A stretch of 64,000 bases of DNA from Centropus unirufus (Eukaryota > Chordata > Aves > Cuculiformes > Centropidae), in NCBI GenBank assembly GCA_013397695.1, contig VYZI01000124.1, positions 759,354 to 823,353 of the forward strand, given 5' to 3'. A program made the translations under genes and the position numbers. Below the pieces are notes generated by a model. It was not told where the DNA came from. It saw only the letters and a list, made by a program, of their open reading frames with translations, and ran no database searches. Positions 48,301 to 61,910 of the stretch are shown here, piece after piece; within the stretch, counting starts at the first letter, position 1; each line of letters starts with the position of its first letter.

Positions 48301-51300
48301 GAAAAACACTATTAGCATTAGGCTTGGGACAACTATGAATTGGCAAGTGTTAGCTAAAACACTGAAGATAATGTATTAATGTCAGAAAAACAGTAATGAC
48401 CTTTGGGACAACACAACATGTAGTGAGTTAATACATCTTAAAGGCATCTTGATTTATCATCCATAGATTGTTGCCTCCAAGACTTTCTCAGTCCTTAATC
48501 AGACTTAGACAAAATGCCTAGCAACGTGTTTTCATTCAAATGTCATTTTCCATATGTGAAAGGGTACTAAATGAATGTATTCATATTTTCTTTAATAGTC
48601 TGATTTTAGACCTCTACCATAGTTCTTCTCCAATCACTGTTTGAAAAACCACAGTGGTAGAAATGTGAAAAAAATGCAGTAATCAAATAATCAAATACTG
48701 TGTCCTATGCTAAAAGGGTCATATTCAACTTTCCATACTGAGAGATTTATAGAAATGCTCATTGTGCTATAACAAAAGTATCGGAACCCCATCTTTATTT
48801 ATATTGTCTGGAATCTTTTTCTTGGAAAAAGTGATGTAATTTATGGAAGAATCCAGTGGAGTATGTCTTGCAATGCCAAGAATTTCCTTATGGGTTATAA
48901 GGATTTTGTTTTTAAGAACTGCAGGAACAAGTGTGCAGCACTACAGTGACAAATCTAGATTTCATAAGGGGTAGTGGAATTCCCAGCGCCAAGTTAAGAA
49001 CTATGTATTTAGAAAGTCTTGTATGGCATTGAAACTCAAGAGCAGCTCAGAATGGCTGCAATCTAAAGGTATTAAATTGATTTTGGACTCCATGGAAAGA
49101 GATATATCACACATAGTTAATGGCCTCACTGCATGATTGGGCTTTCTGTACATGCACAAACATAGGTATTGACTGACAACACATGGAGCAAATGGAAGCA
49201 CGTTCTGCGAGAAATGCTGAGGAAATTGTAAGTAGTACTGTGGGATTATTCCCTCAGGGAATCATCACCTAGCATGGGGTAGGGAAATGTCTCTTACACT
49301 TAGGTTTCACAGCAAGGAATATTATCACAGAGTTTAACAACCGATGTGAGGTCATTTCTTTTTAAAAAAATGTAGAAGGGCCCATAATCAACAGCAGAAA
49401 TGCAGGCATTTAGGAAAGAAATCCCCTCAAGGTTTTCCTGTATTGGCATTTTAGATTTTGAAAAGGTAGCTTGGTGCTTAGCCTAAGTTCCCTTTGAGAG
49501 TTTAGCCCAAGCATTGTGTTTTTTTTTCCTATTTCAGCATAACTTTTGCTATGCTTTCAATGATTGCTGTGGAGAAGCGTGCATTTTGTGGTTCCTCCTG
49601 AAGAGAGACAACTTTGTGTAGGGAATAAAGAGGATAAATTTCACACCTCCCTATTACTTGTAGTGTCCTGCGACTTCAGTTTCTGTTGAGCAATCTGGCA
49701 CATTTGCTGTTTATACTAGCTGGTGATGCAATCTTCATTGAAAAGCTAAGAACACTAATGGATTTCTCTCTCCCTTACACAGTGAAATTAAATAGCGTCT
49801 CCAACTCCATCAGAAAAGCTGACAACACCATCTACATAAGAAAACAAGCCAGGCAACAACATCAAGGTGCCAAAAATATAGATAAAGGTTTGTCTTACAT
49901 TAATGTTTTCTCTGCAAGATGCCTGCGAACTTCCAGGATAATTCTCTGAGTAGTGCAGAGATGTCATCTTCACTTGATTAATGCCTCATTTTGGATGGGG
50001 AGTAAAAGATATAATAACTAAAGTACCTCTATTTTTGCACGAATGGCACAACACATTACCACTGCACAGCCTGGCATTCTTTTGTTTATGTAGTGATCTG
50101 GTAGTCATCACAATGACATCTGCTGCTGGTTTTGCACACATATATGCTTCTATTCTACAAGGCCAACAGACAAAAGAATTATCTCCCAAATACGTGCTTA
50201 CTTAAGGGAATGCTACTGAGACTTTTTGGAACCGCAAGCTCATCAGAGACAGGCTCATCACAATGCTTGAATCACAGGTACTCTGCAGAAAAAGCATGAT
50301 GGGTAGCTGTTAACTTTTAAGACTCTTCCACTTGCAACAAGTAAAACAGTTTTTAAAACAGGTTTTAAGCATACAAAGAGGTTGACAAAAGCAAAATTAA
50401 CTTCTGGAAATAAATGATGAAAACCTCTGCTGTCATTTGATAATGTTTTCATTCCTCAGCCAATGACTATAGGAATAATCAGCTGACATGGATTTAAAAA
50501 ACATCCATTGCCCAGAGGAAAAATTAACATTGCAAACAAAGGGATGTATCCTTAGATATACAACATTTTGGAAATTTCTCTCTCCTGTTCAAGGGCCTGC
50601 TTCTTAGATTCATCAGATAGATTTATTTTACTTGTATCATATTTGCAGAAAGAGGACACTGACAAATGCTCATATTATTCTGTAGGCAACTACAGAATAT
50701 AGGTGGGGTGTGTGTTGCGTATTTGTGTGTCTAACTATGATGTCATGAAACAGAATGGGGCATCAGGCTTGAAATATACATTCTGGTGGCCACATTAGAA
50801 TAATGGGCTGCATAACAGAATACCTGTGTATTAGCAAGAAGTCTGTCAGCTGGCAGGAGAAGGTAGTGCTACTTCAACCTCCAAACTTTTAGCACCACTC
50901 TATTGTTTTAAAGGTGAGTAAAGGTATACCTTTTTGCTTTTTGTTGTGTTTCTTTTTTTTTTAAATAAAGAAAACCCACTGAACTGGAATGTCTACTGTT
51001 ATTCATATGTACTGAAGAAATATTATATCTTATGCCTGACTAATGTTTTCTTGTCTATAAGTAATCTAATATATTTCAACTAAAATCCCCCTGTAGCATT
51101 TTTCACTTATCTATTTCTTTTCCTGCTGCTTGAGCACTCTTTGAACTCCAGCAAGAAGTTCCTACTTTGTGATACAGAGAATGAAAATTCTGAAGTTGAT
51201 TAAAAGCTTCCATTGAGTTCCACAGCATGATGGTGGAAACATGACATACGAGTGTATCCTTCCAACAATTGTTTTACATTGAGTTTTAATTTGTCCCTCT

Positions 51301-53399
51301 TGAATTTAAAACCACTGACAGAATACTTTTAAATTCCTTTGGTGCTTCTTTATGCTTTTTCTTCACCCAAGTTGCACGCTATCTGCAAACCGTCTTCCTG
51401 TGTCTCTGCTTCATTGACTTACCATTCCATTGCAATTCTCCATTGAAAATACTGTGTCTCTGCTCTCTAACCAGGGCCTGATTCTAACCTCTGAGTAATT
51501 CCATATTAGTGTAAAGAATATTGATTTCAGTAGTGTTAGTATCAATTTACACCACTGAAAGAGGGATATAACGGTGGACATCATTTCTCTCTTTCCATTA
51601 TTATTATTTTACTTTGGAAAATCATTATCTACCTCCATAAAGTCTTTGGGATGCAATTTGTATGAACCACGTTATACATAATAAAGTTGAATTGTTATAT
51701 TTTGACTTGCTGTAAAGGTAAAGCACTAGATTTTCATCCCAACCTTAACTAGATCTCTCCTTTTGTATTGATTTGTTTAGACAGCCAAGTGTGAAGAATG
51801 TGGGTGATGCCTGCAATAGTTTATTAATATTATATGGTCTATTTGTTTGCTTGATAATTATAGTTGTGTTTTCCCTGCAGATTACAAGGATGGTTAATTC
51901 AAGCAGAGAGTCCTTTTAGAGCATGAGCAGCAGAGTTTACCTCCGAATTTAAAGAAGCAGTGCAGTTATTATAAAACATGAGATTTTTCTGTGACTATTT
52001 CATGTTCAGTAATCTGCTTTATGAATTGAAGATCTATTTTAAACAAGAAAAAGAAATTAGGAAATCTGAAGAGAACAGCAGCTAGAGGATAGAAGATAGA
52101 TAAGCAGGCTCCTAAGGAGCCAATTGAGCAGTAATCTATGTGGTCCATGGAGAAGTCAGGGCTCTGTATATATTCATGTAGATTCTTTATGATATTACAA
52201 ACACCCCATCCTTTTTATTTGATACTGTTTTGCTAAAAATGACCTCAAAGAATACCTTTAAAAAAAAAATCAGCTTATCACATTTACTAGTACTCTGTAG
52301 ATAATTTAGTCCTAACTGATATCAGACACCTTGTTTCCTAATCATCTCATTTCTGCTGAAGTTCTCCCTATGAACATCTGTCCTCTTAGAGAACTTGAAC
52401 ACGTAACTAAGCAACGGCTACTGTTGCCCTTGTTCAGCCTTCTCTACATTCTTAGGTTCATCCGTTCTTTCAGCCACTAGGGAAGGGTTTGGATTCTTGA
52501 GAACATGTTCACATTGTTCAACTTCCTCTTTTGTAATGAAATGTAAGCCTTATTTGGTCCAAACTCCTGGTAAAAAAATCTCTATAAGAATATGAACACT
52601 GCAAGATTTAGTAAATTCTCCTGTGTATCACTGCCTTGCTGGGATCAGCTGAAAGGAAGAGAATCACTCAGTCTCACCTCAGAGTGGAGGAAACAGGGCA
52701 CTACAGTCAAAGAGCATGGAGGTGATAACTGAAAGCAGCTTTGATTTGTAGGTCTGCAAAAGGTAACTAGGAATATTTGAAGCATTTATAATCAGTATAA
52801 TCCATTCTTAATTCATGTTATTATATTATTAATTAATCTTTCGTGAGCTGATTTAGAGGGTCTTTTTCTATTATCTTTGACATTCAGAGAGAGGTATTCA
52901 TTCAATATATGACAGAGCAAATTTCTCCTGAGCTTATTTGTAAACTGATGGCTTTGTGTATTTGCTGTCTGGTATTTGCTATTCACAGCATGTAACAGAT
53001 CACCTACACATAATGGTGTTTTTTCTGCACCCTGACTTGGTGACTAGACATTTAAAAACAGGAGACATACTAAGGCTACATAGTGAGATTTTCATTCCGA
53101 GCCAAAATTCAAGAAGCTTTCAATACATTCTCTATAAATACAAGAAAGATGTCCAGTTACTCATGAAGGAACGAAAAAGAGAGGTACACAGGTCCACAGT
53201 CAGAAATATGACGGGACTACCCCAAATCACATAATGTTTTATTATCAAAATGGCTTTTAAGTAACTGAAATTTTACTAGATCATGTTAGTGAGGAGCCAT
53301 AACTAGATCTCTCATATCTAGGAACACCAATCAGACACCTAGATGATTGTCTACTACTATTTAGGTATCTTCTTCCAAGATTTATAATACTTTAAATCA
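45301..53399. other. Non-coding stretch, no gene seen
   Basis: Eight kilobases without a recognisable gene or transposon. The longest open frame in the window, 148 codons at 47267-47713 on the plus strand, lies here. It is rich in Leu, Phe, Ser and Thr, has no domain I recognise and contains a locally repeated TATCTAGGAA-type segment (47514-47590), so I treat it as chance. Three TATCATG repeats occur at 47753-47784. Confidence 0.55.
46281..46317 (+). repeat. Purine-rich (GA/A) low-complexity tract
   Basis: Thirty-seven bases of A and G with a single C at about 46295, including a run of eleven A. Homopurine tracts like this can form triplex DNA, but nothing else supports a function. Confidence 0.7.
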
Positions 53400-53496
53400 G
53401 AAGGGCTTTGAGCAACCTGATCTAGTGGAAGATGTCCCTGCCCATGTAAGTTCCCTTCCAATCCAAATCATTCTGATTCCATGATTCTATGATTAT
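53400..53496 (+). mobile_element. CR1 3'-end remnant, sense
   Basis: GGGCTTTGAGCAACCTGATC, then TAGTGGAAGATGTCCCTGCC and CATG match the CR1 3' untranslated region in order. The copy then skips to TTCCCTTCCAATCCAAATCA and the tail ATTCCATGATTCTATGATT (about 53476-53495). The usual GGCAGGGGGTTGGAACTAGA-type stretch between them is deleted. It is a small 5'-truncated copy with its terminal octamers preserved. Confidence 0.85.
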
Positions 53497-54264
53497 TCTG
53501 TATTAACTCATATGTAGTTTCTCTGAACAAAGAATAATGAACCACTTTTTTCCAGAAACCCCACGGAACAATAAGGCTAATGTGATTAGAGAGGTTCAGG
53601 AGAGATTCCAATAAGTAATAAACAGGATGATGGAGAGGAATTTAATCAAATAACTTACATTTAGAAACTCTGGTGATGGGGCAGATAGGTTTAACACCTT
53701 GATTGTGGACAATTTAGGCCAGAATGAACAATGATGAGAGAAATATTCTCTTCCATGTGGTCCTTAGAGTCCCTGGGATAGTTCCAACCTTGTGCTTTTC
53801 AGAAAGTTTATTCAACTTTGTGAGCTTTTTAAAGTACATGTGGAAAAAGTTAAAGAAAGAGCTTGTATGTGTAAGACATAAAGGCTTTCCTAACACATAA
53901 GTCACTCCCAAGTAGTAATAAATCCAAAATCCATACAAAAAGTGTTGAAATTATGTACATCTGGACTAAAAGTTATTTAATGCTATGACCCTACAATAGA
54001 ATAATGGTATTCACTTTGCAAGGTTTGTAAATCTTTTAGTTTTCAAGCCTCTATGTAAACTCTCTTCATTCCATCTCTGAACCCTTGCTTTTTCACAGTA
54101 TCTCCCAGAAATTATTAAAATTACTAAAATTTCTTTTTCATGACTGGGTAAAGTGCAAGAACACTGATGTCTTTTAATAACTTATGAACAAGTAAAATGT
54201 ACACTGGAACTAACATCTCATAAAGTTCTTTCTCAGATGAGAGAACTTGATAACTGATTCTCTA
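53497..54264. other. Non-coding stretch, no gene seen
   Basis: No recognisable exon. GGTCCTTAGAGTCCCTGGGA and GTTCCAACC near 53759-53791 faintly resemble a CR1 3' end, but the order and spacing do not fit well. Confidence 0.5.
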
Positions 54265-54390
54265 TACACATGAAATTAGGTAGATCTAATAGTTTGGAAT
54301 TCAGGAAGGCATTTGACATGATTCCTTCGTACTGTAGGCCAAATATTTTTAGGTATAGGAGAACTGGACACTGAAAAAAGTTCCTTGGAC
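54265..54390 (+). mobile_element. Decayed LINE reverse-transcriptase motif-A fragment
   Basis: The plus strand reads LEFRKAFDMIPS at about 54295-54330, a close match to the first catalytic block of LINE reverse transcriptases (LDF, K, AFDTVPH). One base out of frame, VDLI stands immediately upstream where VDV-like residues are expected. Downstream, NIFRYRRTG occupies the place of the usual KLxRYGLDG segment. The first catalytic aspartate of the DF pair is Glu here, while the FD aspartate is kept. The element is a short island; its family is probably CR1 or a related older LINE. Confidence 0.6.
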
Positions 54391-55974
54391 TCTAAAATCT
54401 TAGCACTTCCTCCACAGAGTATACAGAACTTCCAAATATAATCTGTGTCAATATGGTAACTGCTTCATTAAGGAAACATATTTATTCTATCACAGTGAAA
54501 GCTTAATGTAAAGCAAGAGCATAACAGTGAGAGGGAACAGTAAAATATTAGTAAAATATTAGTAAAGAATTAAATCCCATGGAAAGGCTGTTGGTTTGCA
54601 ATAGAAAGGTGCTGAGACAGAAACTGCAGGAATTCACAAATGGGAGGGGATGCACATGTAAGGGTAAGAACCGTAGTTTGGGATTTAATAATTTATTTAA
54701 TAGGACTTGAAGAACCACAAACTCATGTTTACTATTGTGACAGAATAACACCCAACTTATGTCATGGCTTAATTGCTTATCTTTTAAAATCTTTAAAATC
54801 TTTAAAATTTAGGTTGGTTGCTCATCCTGAAAAGATTTCTGCATTCATCTAAGATGAGCTGATACAATCATTTGTCAGCCCAAATTACAATGGTATTTAT
54901 CTTCTGACAACTTCAATTAGATTATTTATTTGACAAATGAGCTTGAATATCTGTTGCCTCCTGTCTAAATCTGCCTTTGGCAATACAAATTACTCCTTGT
55001 TCTGGGACCTACACAGATCTCCAGCTACACCCTCTTTTGAGATCTTGGAAAGGCAAAGGACCATGCAAACAGTGTCTGTTCTTGCTCCTCATTCTAGTCT
55101 CCAAATTGCTCTGTGTAAGAAGAGAGGCATTGGTGTGATTCTCCTTTAGCATTTGTTTATCTACAGCCTCTACTTCTCTTCCTTCATGAGTCAGAGACAA
55201 GAAGGGAAAACCTGGCCACTATAAAGTCACAATAAGAAGTGAAAGAAAACTCACACAGGAGGTTTCATCCCTTCTTTTAATCTCTTCCAGTTTTTGTTTG
55301 CATTATTTTCATTTTGTTTTTTTGAAATGTAGGTGGAAAATATAATTCACTCTCATATTTAACATGAAAGGAAGCTTTCAGAACAAAAATTGTTTTAGAT
55401 CAGTCTGTTTATGCAAAAATAGGATCACTTGTAGCAGAACTACAGTCAGTGAAACTAGAGACCTGCTGCAGAAGGCAGCTGCACAGTTCAAAAGCTCTTC
55501 ATGGTCTCCTTTATTAAACTTGTAGGAGCCAACACTAGAGATGCTGTTCACAGCTTGTGTTCGTAACTACAGGAACATCCACATTAAAATGTCACAGAGC
55601 AGATTGCCCTTCAGGACTCTATTGAGGAACCAAAGTGGTCTTGAAGTACTTTTATACCTGTCCAGAAATCTGTTTCATCAACTTTTTATCCAGATGACAG
55701 ATGAATGGCCTCCTTATTGCAGTTTAGAAAAACCATGAAAGAAAAATTTTCTTCAAAATCAACATGCCTGAAGCCTGAGGAAACTATTTCCTTCTCATAG
55801 ACACGTATATTCTCTGGCCTTAGGAAAAAAGATTACTCTGTTCATCACACTCACAAATAGTGTATATGCATGAAGAAAAGCGTCAGCAAAGTGACTGGAG
55901 TAACACAAATAAGAGAAGATTTCCTGAAATACAAACCATTCTTATCGACTTGCGGCTATGCCTCTGCCCTAATC
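54391..55974. other. Non-coding stretch, no gene seen
   Basis: Mixed-composition sequence with short frames only. A 9-bp unit, TTTAAAATC, is repeated three times at 54783-54809. A somewhat GC-richer patch at about 54960-55130 has open frames on both strands but no domain. Confidence 0.55.
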
Positions 55975-56395
55975 ACTGCTCTGCATAGCCCCAGACCAAA
56001 TGCCTTAGCACCTGAGGGGAGTGCACCAGGGCTACCTGTGGGCTTCCATAGGGATGCCTTTGAGGAAGTGGAGTAGGTCCAGGCAGCCTGCACCCATCCC
56101 ACGACCTCAGTCAAGAGCAGGGCAACTGGGGGCATTGAGGGCAGCCCCAGCTGCAGGATCTGGGCACCCCCCTAGGAACAGGGGCAGGTTGGAGACAGGA
56201 TGGGCTAAAGGCCCACAACTGAGCAGGCTGTAGGGAGCTGCCAACCCTGCTATGGTGCTGCTTGGGCAAGGTCTAATGGCTCTAGGGGGGCACAGAAGGG
56301 AGCCCTGTGCTATGGCCAAGGTAGAGGACGCCCTGAGGATGCTGGCAGGGGCAGCCAGGCCTGTGAGTGACTTCAGGGCCCTGACAGAAGGAATG
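55975..56395. other. Unclassified GC-rich island
   Basis: About 420 bases are close to 60% G+C by eye, against roughly a third or a little more in the flanks, with abrupt edges. Because stops are rare in such sequence, open frames of 68-77 codons occur on both strands (55870-56076, 56021-56233 and 56252-56485 plus; 56107-56319 minus). None contains a domain I recognise and none is clearly favoured. It does not match the CR1 parts I know. CG dinucleotides are few, so it does not look like an active CpG-island promoter. It could be a fragment of a GC-rich transposon 5' region, a decayed processed pseudogene, or a lineage-specific exon. Confidence 0.6.
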
Positions 56396-59300
56396 ACGAT
56401 TGCTCCCAGTTGTCTGGATTATTTTACCACTGTATGCGTCTACTCTTACTGCTTTATAAAATTTGTGAATCCCATACTCGGTTAATTTTTTGGTTTTACA
56501 ATTTATTATTTTACATCTGGCAAGCTTTTTTTTTTCCCCAGGAATATTTGTGGGGAAAAAACAGAGGCTGAGTTAAATAAAACTTCTACGTTAAATTGAG
56601 TATCTATCGAAAATGTTTTTCAGCATTCACTCTGGCTGTATAAAAGCATTTTTTTTTCCAGAGTTAATTTACTGCAGAAATAGAATTGCACAGTCTACAC
56701 GAAAGCATAGATCAGAATGTTGAGATGAAAGATGATAAAGACAAGATATATATTATAAGTGTAAGTTTTAAGATAAAAAATGGACAGAAGTTCAGACAAA
56801 TGTGATACTTTCAAAGTCAGAATGTTCAAAAGACATTATAATGAGATATGAAACATAGTTATGATACTTTGGATATTCAAACATATCAAACCAAATTTAT
56901 GAATTTCCTACCTTTAGGGGTGACTAAAGAGTAAATTCCTGCTTTAATGGGTAAATGCTTCTTACAGGAACCAGGGTGAGTGAAAGATAATTAAGAAATA
57001 GCACAAGTAATGTTTCTGTAAGCTATTAAGTCAAATCTCTGTACCATGTACATAGGAATGCACACATGCTTAACCAGACATACATTTTGCTGTCCTAACA
57101 AAATAGCTTTTTAGGGTTTGACTTGCTTCAAGGAAACTGGTACGTAAGGGGTTGCTGCAACTTGAACCGAATAAACTAATTTATGATGAATAGTTACAAT
57201 GCAACAATGAAAGACCAAGAAATAGAGCCGTATGCAAAGAACTTTAGCTACATCAGATTAGTGGTTACTGGGTAAGTAGCTACAATATTTTTTATATTTT
57301 AAGATAACAATATTTTTTACATTATTAGCTTGCTCATAGAAGACTATAATAAGGGAACTTGCCACACACAATAGATACCTATGCTCTACCACAAAGTGTA
57401 TCAAGAGCAAACAATAATGACTAGAAGTCTTAGTGTACAAACAAAGCTTAATTGGCCTCTGAGAGACTCGGCCTAAATCAGAGATACAGAAAGATAGGTA
57501 GGGAGAAAAGGAAAGCTTTCTACTGTATGATAAAAATATTTATGCTTTCTCTGAAACTCAGAAGGAAGTGAAAAACAGACCTGTTAAAGCCTCTAAATAA
57601 AGATAAAAAGAGGAATAGAACAAAGTAGTATCATAATAAGAGAGAATAAGAGAGATGCACCGTATTACAGATATCTAATACTTAAAGGGCATGGCCTTCT
57701 GGTAAAAGGAAAATGCCTGCTGAATGAGCATTTTAAACTATAGTAGCATGCCAATAAATTATTGAGGACAATGCTGAAACCAATTTTATTTATAAACAGT
57801 AAGAGAACTTAGGCTATGCTATATGCAAGATGTATCTGAGAAAAGAAAGGACATATTTGTAGATAGGTAAATGGCTGAAACTGTGAAAAAGTATCAAGTT
57901 TAATTCTCTACAAATTAATGTAGAAGTGAAGCATAATAATAGCAATAGGTTATGAATTCAAATTTCAACCAGGAAGATGGGCTTCCATAAAAAGATTTTC
58001 TAATGAGATGAGGGAGATAGTTAGATGCAGAATTGAACTACAAATAAAAATAAAAACCTCTTCTCCAAATGGGATGCGGGTTTTTAACAAGAAGCAGATA
58101 AAGTGGAAAAAACACAAAGAAGAAGAACAAGAATGACGAACGGCTTCCAAGAGCATAATTTTTATTTCTCAAAATTTTACTCAACTAACTTAAAACAAGT
58201 TGAAATAAGTATTTTGTCAATGGTTACTGGTTCATCATCTCTTTGCTCAAATGAAGATGTAACTTCAACATCTTGATAAAATTCACTTTCTACTACAGTG
58301 CTTATGCAGTCATTTTTTTTCCCATCAATTTTGAATTGGCATTAAGTCCCCAGAGTGGTCGTGATTGAATGAGTATTTTGAAAACATATCAAAGACTTTA
58401 TCATATTCTAATTAATCTTAGCCTAGGGAGAGAACTAGTTTCTTGCTTTGGGGCAAACAATGAAACCCTAATGTTTTTCCTAAAAATCCCTTTATGTGCC
58501 TTTTCAGAGTTGTGTGCAGATACAGAGACAGACAGAGAGACACAAATAAACTTTTCTGAAAAAGGAAGTATTAGAAAAAAATATTAATTTATGACATTGA
58601 TTTACACTACAGTTATAAATATATTTTGACTTGGTAGAATGCATTTGGAGCAATAATTCTGAAATGATAGTGACAAGTGAAAAAATACTAAACAAAGATG
58701 CTACTTTCAAAAATATTCTGGAAAGACAACTTGCAATATTTCTGTTTTTCAGCCAGATTAATTTTTTTTAAAAAATAACCTGTCTTTGAAAAAGCTCTTC
58801 TTCTTTAGATTCAAACATGTTTTAGTTTGCAAAAATATCTTGTTTTCGAGAAGTAAAACTCAATCTATGAGCAGAATACCAGTTATAGCAGAGATGAGCT
58901 TATAGTTCAAACTGCAATTTCAGATTTTCAAAGAAACCCATATAATTCACAAGGCAGTAGAAATACTAAATGCAAAGTCACAAATCTTACTATTCATGAC
59001 ATTTGTATAAATTTTCTTTCTAAATTGCTATACAGGATGTAATTCTTTAAGGCAGACTTCCCCTTCTAGGTATTTTCAGTTAAACTAGATTAATGCCTTC
59101 CTTTTCTCTTCCTGACATTCTATATTGCTTATCTAATATTCAGTGTCAGGTCCTTAATTCAGTTGGCTATCTCCTTCAAGACTTGTATAAAAGCACTATT
59201 GCATTCCAGATAGGAGAAAACAAGACAAAAGGAAGGTTCGAAACAGCTTTCCTGAATTGGTTCTGAAGAGACAACCACTTGAATAGCTACAGGAGAAGTA

Positions 59301-59987
59301 TTTGTTTAAACCATGGTACTAGAAAAAATATTCCATTTGAGGAAGAAAAGTTTTTTAAATGAAAGGTCACACATATAAAACCTCAATCTATGTAAATAAA
59401 AAACACATCGTTCTTTGTAACACTTAAATGATGAGATATATGATGTGACACATACATACACAGGCGAGGTCTGAGGATTAAAGTAAGTATTGTTTTGTTA
59501 AATCCATAGCAGACAAAAGTCAAAGAAAAGAGAGGAGAAAATGAAAGAAAGAGGAAAGAGTAAGATGACACCATCCCAGATTCCAGTGTTGTCTTCTAGG
59601 ATCCCAGAATGGTGGATGTGGACCTGTGCTATCTCATGAGCATTATTTATAAATGAGGGTCCTTCAGGGGAGGAGCTTTGGTGCACTTGTGCAGTGCCCC
59701 TTCTGGAAAATTCTGGAGATTCAGAAATGAGACTGCAGTCTTAGGGGGTCTTAGGTAATCTTGCTCCCTCTACTAGTGGAACTGTGCTAAAACTTTCTCA
59801 GTGTGCAAGCGCAGCCGTTCTGCCTGCAAGATGGGGTAGATGGTATAGAAAGAGGCACTGCCAGCCGACACATGACTTGCTTCTGCAGTTCAATGGCTGG
59901 AAACAATGGATTTATGGCATACCATTTCTGCCAGAGAATTGGCCTCTCACAATAGTCTGACAAGAAAGTATGTAAAGAAATTAAAAC
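56396..59987. other. Non-coding stretch, no gene seen
   Basis: AT-rich to about 59560. A purine-rich tract lies at 59522-59560. From about 59570 to 59960 the composition is more balanced and contains ATTTATAAAT, but I recognise no promoter, LTR ends or exon. Minus-strand frames at 59498-59686 and 59787-60101 show no domain. Confidence 0.5.
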
Positions 59988-60082
59988 GAAAATGAAAATG
60001 AAAATGAAAATGAAAATGAAAATGAAAATGAAAATGAAAATGAAAATGAAAATGAAAATGAAAATGAAAATGAAAATGAAAA
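59988..60082 (+). repeat. Perfect (GAAAAT)15 microsatellite
   Basis: Fifteen uninterrupted copies of the hexamer GAAAAT run from 59988 to 60077, followed by a partial copy to 60082 and then a purine-rich tail. Its length and lack of interruptions suggest recent expansion and probable polymorphism. Minus-strand open frames that run through it as repeated Phe-Ile or Phe-His are artefacts of the repeat. Confidence 0.98.
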
Positions 60083-61815
60083 GAAAGGTATGAAGAATCA
60101 TATGAAGTAGAAAAGAAAGACCATGTTGGAAAAATCTTGTCCATTCTATCTATTGCCGAACTTCGGGAACTATCCATTCAGTGTTTTTCAGGACTGTTTT
60201 TCAGGATGAATTAATATGACTTCATACCTATTTTCTGATTTAATTGTGGCAAGATTAAGTTTGATCAAATTTGATTCAACGAACTCATGCATCATTAAGT
60301 TTTTAAATTAAAAATTGCTTATTAATTAAATACTTGCTCAAGAGTTGGATATTATTTGCTTAGTACTAGCATATGTGTTTAAACTATGAAAAGTCTGCAG
60401 ACTATTAAGGATTTAAAGAAAAAAAACCCCTCCAAATAGCACTGAATGTAGATGTCTATGAAAGATAAAGATTCAAGACTTTGGGATATAGTTATAATGT
60501 GAGTGACTGGACAATGACCTCCATGTCTTCGGAAATTCTCAGTTTAAATTCCCTTTCTTGGAAGTCTTATCCCTATATTAAGCAAAAGAAAGTTTTACAT
60601 CATGATTTTCTTCTGAAACGATAGATACAACCATATGCTTTATTAACAGGACCCTTCTCAGATGGCATCAGAACAGATAATTCTAAAAATAAAAAGAGCA
60701 TGTAGCATTATTCATAGAAAAGTCATTACATATTGGTTCTGTTAATATAATGGTTATTCAATTATTTGAAATGTAAGTATGTTTAGTTAATATATTTACA
60801 TAGCTATAGTTTCATTTTGTTGGTAAGAGGAAAATATTTTTTTGGTACATTAATTTTTTCTTCTAATTCTTGAAGTCACTGCTGAATGTTTCTGGCATGT
60901 ATCTTCCTGGTTGCTTTCATGTCCCCAGACTACCAATATGACACCATAAAAGTTATTTATTTGTTCAAAGTGTATAAAACTTGAGAAATAGCTTCAAAAC
61001 TTCGCTTTGCTTTAGCATTCTCTATCAGTTATTTTTATTCTATGTGTTAAAACTTGCATATAAATCTGAGTTATATTGATTTAAGTCTTTTATTTAATAT
61101 CTTGCACTAGTCCTTTATCATAATTTGTAAAAGCACAAATCACACACTATATATGTAGGAACCATTTGACCAAGAAATGGATAAGATACAAAAGAGCATT
61201 GGGAAAATAAATAAATCTCTCTTTTTATACAAGGACAAGATAGTAGTCATACCTTTACCAAGTATTTACAATTTAGAAATAAACTCCTAAATAAGTACTT
61301 ACACACAGCATATAAACTATAGGAAATATTTTGTTTAATTGGATTTGCAATAGAAGTTAATCCTTTATGCGTATCAATTGTATTATTGTCTCTGAATTCC
61401 AGTATTAATTATTAAAATGAATATTGGGATAACAAAATCAAGCCTAGTTCTTACAGTTTATTTGCTCCAATTCCTTGAACCTCCAGCTAAACTAATTAGG
61501 GAAATTAAATGCTTTGAGTAATATGAAAATATTGTAAGTATTTGCCTTTAACTCTTTTTTAATTGACATTCACAGAAAAGCAATTATTGTTTTCCCTTGG
61601 CACTTATATTGTAGAACTTCTGGTGCATTTTTAGATTTCTCAATGCAGAAGCATGGATATAATGTACGATACACTAGGAGTGTTAGAGATTTGATTCAAT
61701 GCAAAAAAACCCAAACTGAGTAAAGAATTAATTGTGGATAACACCGAACTGTGTTAAGTGACTTATGTTCCAGCCTCAGCTTCCATTTTTTTTCATAAAC
61801 CATTTAAGGCAGTCT

Positions 61816-61861
61816 CTGGACAATTTCATCATTCAGTAAAAAGGGTGATGAAACTGTCCAG
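61816..61861 (+). repeat. Inverted repeat, 19-bp stem and 8-base loop
   Basis: 61816-61834 pairs with 61843-61861: 16 Watson-Crick pairs, 2 G-T pairs and one A-C mismatch around the loop AGTAAAAA. The arms read CTGGACAATTTCATCATTC and GGGTGATGAAACTGTCCAG. Confidence 0.8.
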
Positions 61862-61910
61862 TGTAACCTCTTTGAGGTCTGATGCTTTTCCAGCAGTCCA
61901 TACATGCTAT

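Noticed and set aside
53755..53795. A possible further CR1 3' end (GTCCCTGGGATAGTTCCAACC).
   Set aside because: Block order and spacing do not match CR1, and no terminal octamers follow.
59787..60177. Minus-strand frames rich in Phe-Ile and Phe-His repeats.
   Set aside because: They are translations of the GAAAAT microsatellite in two frames, not low-complexity proteins.
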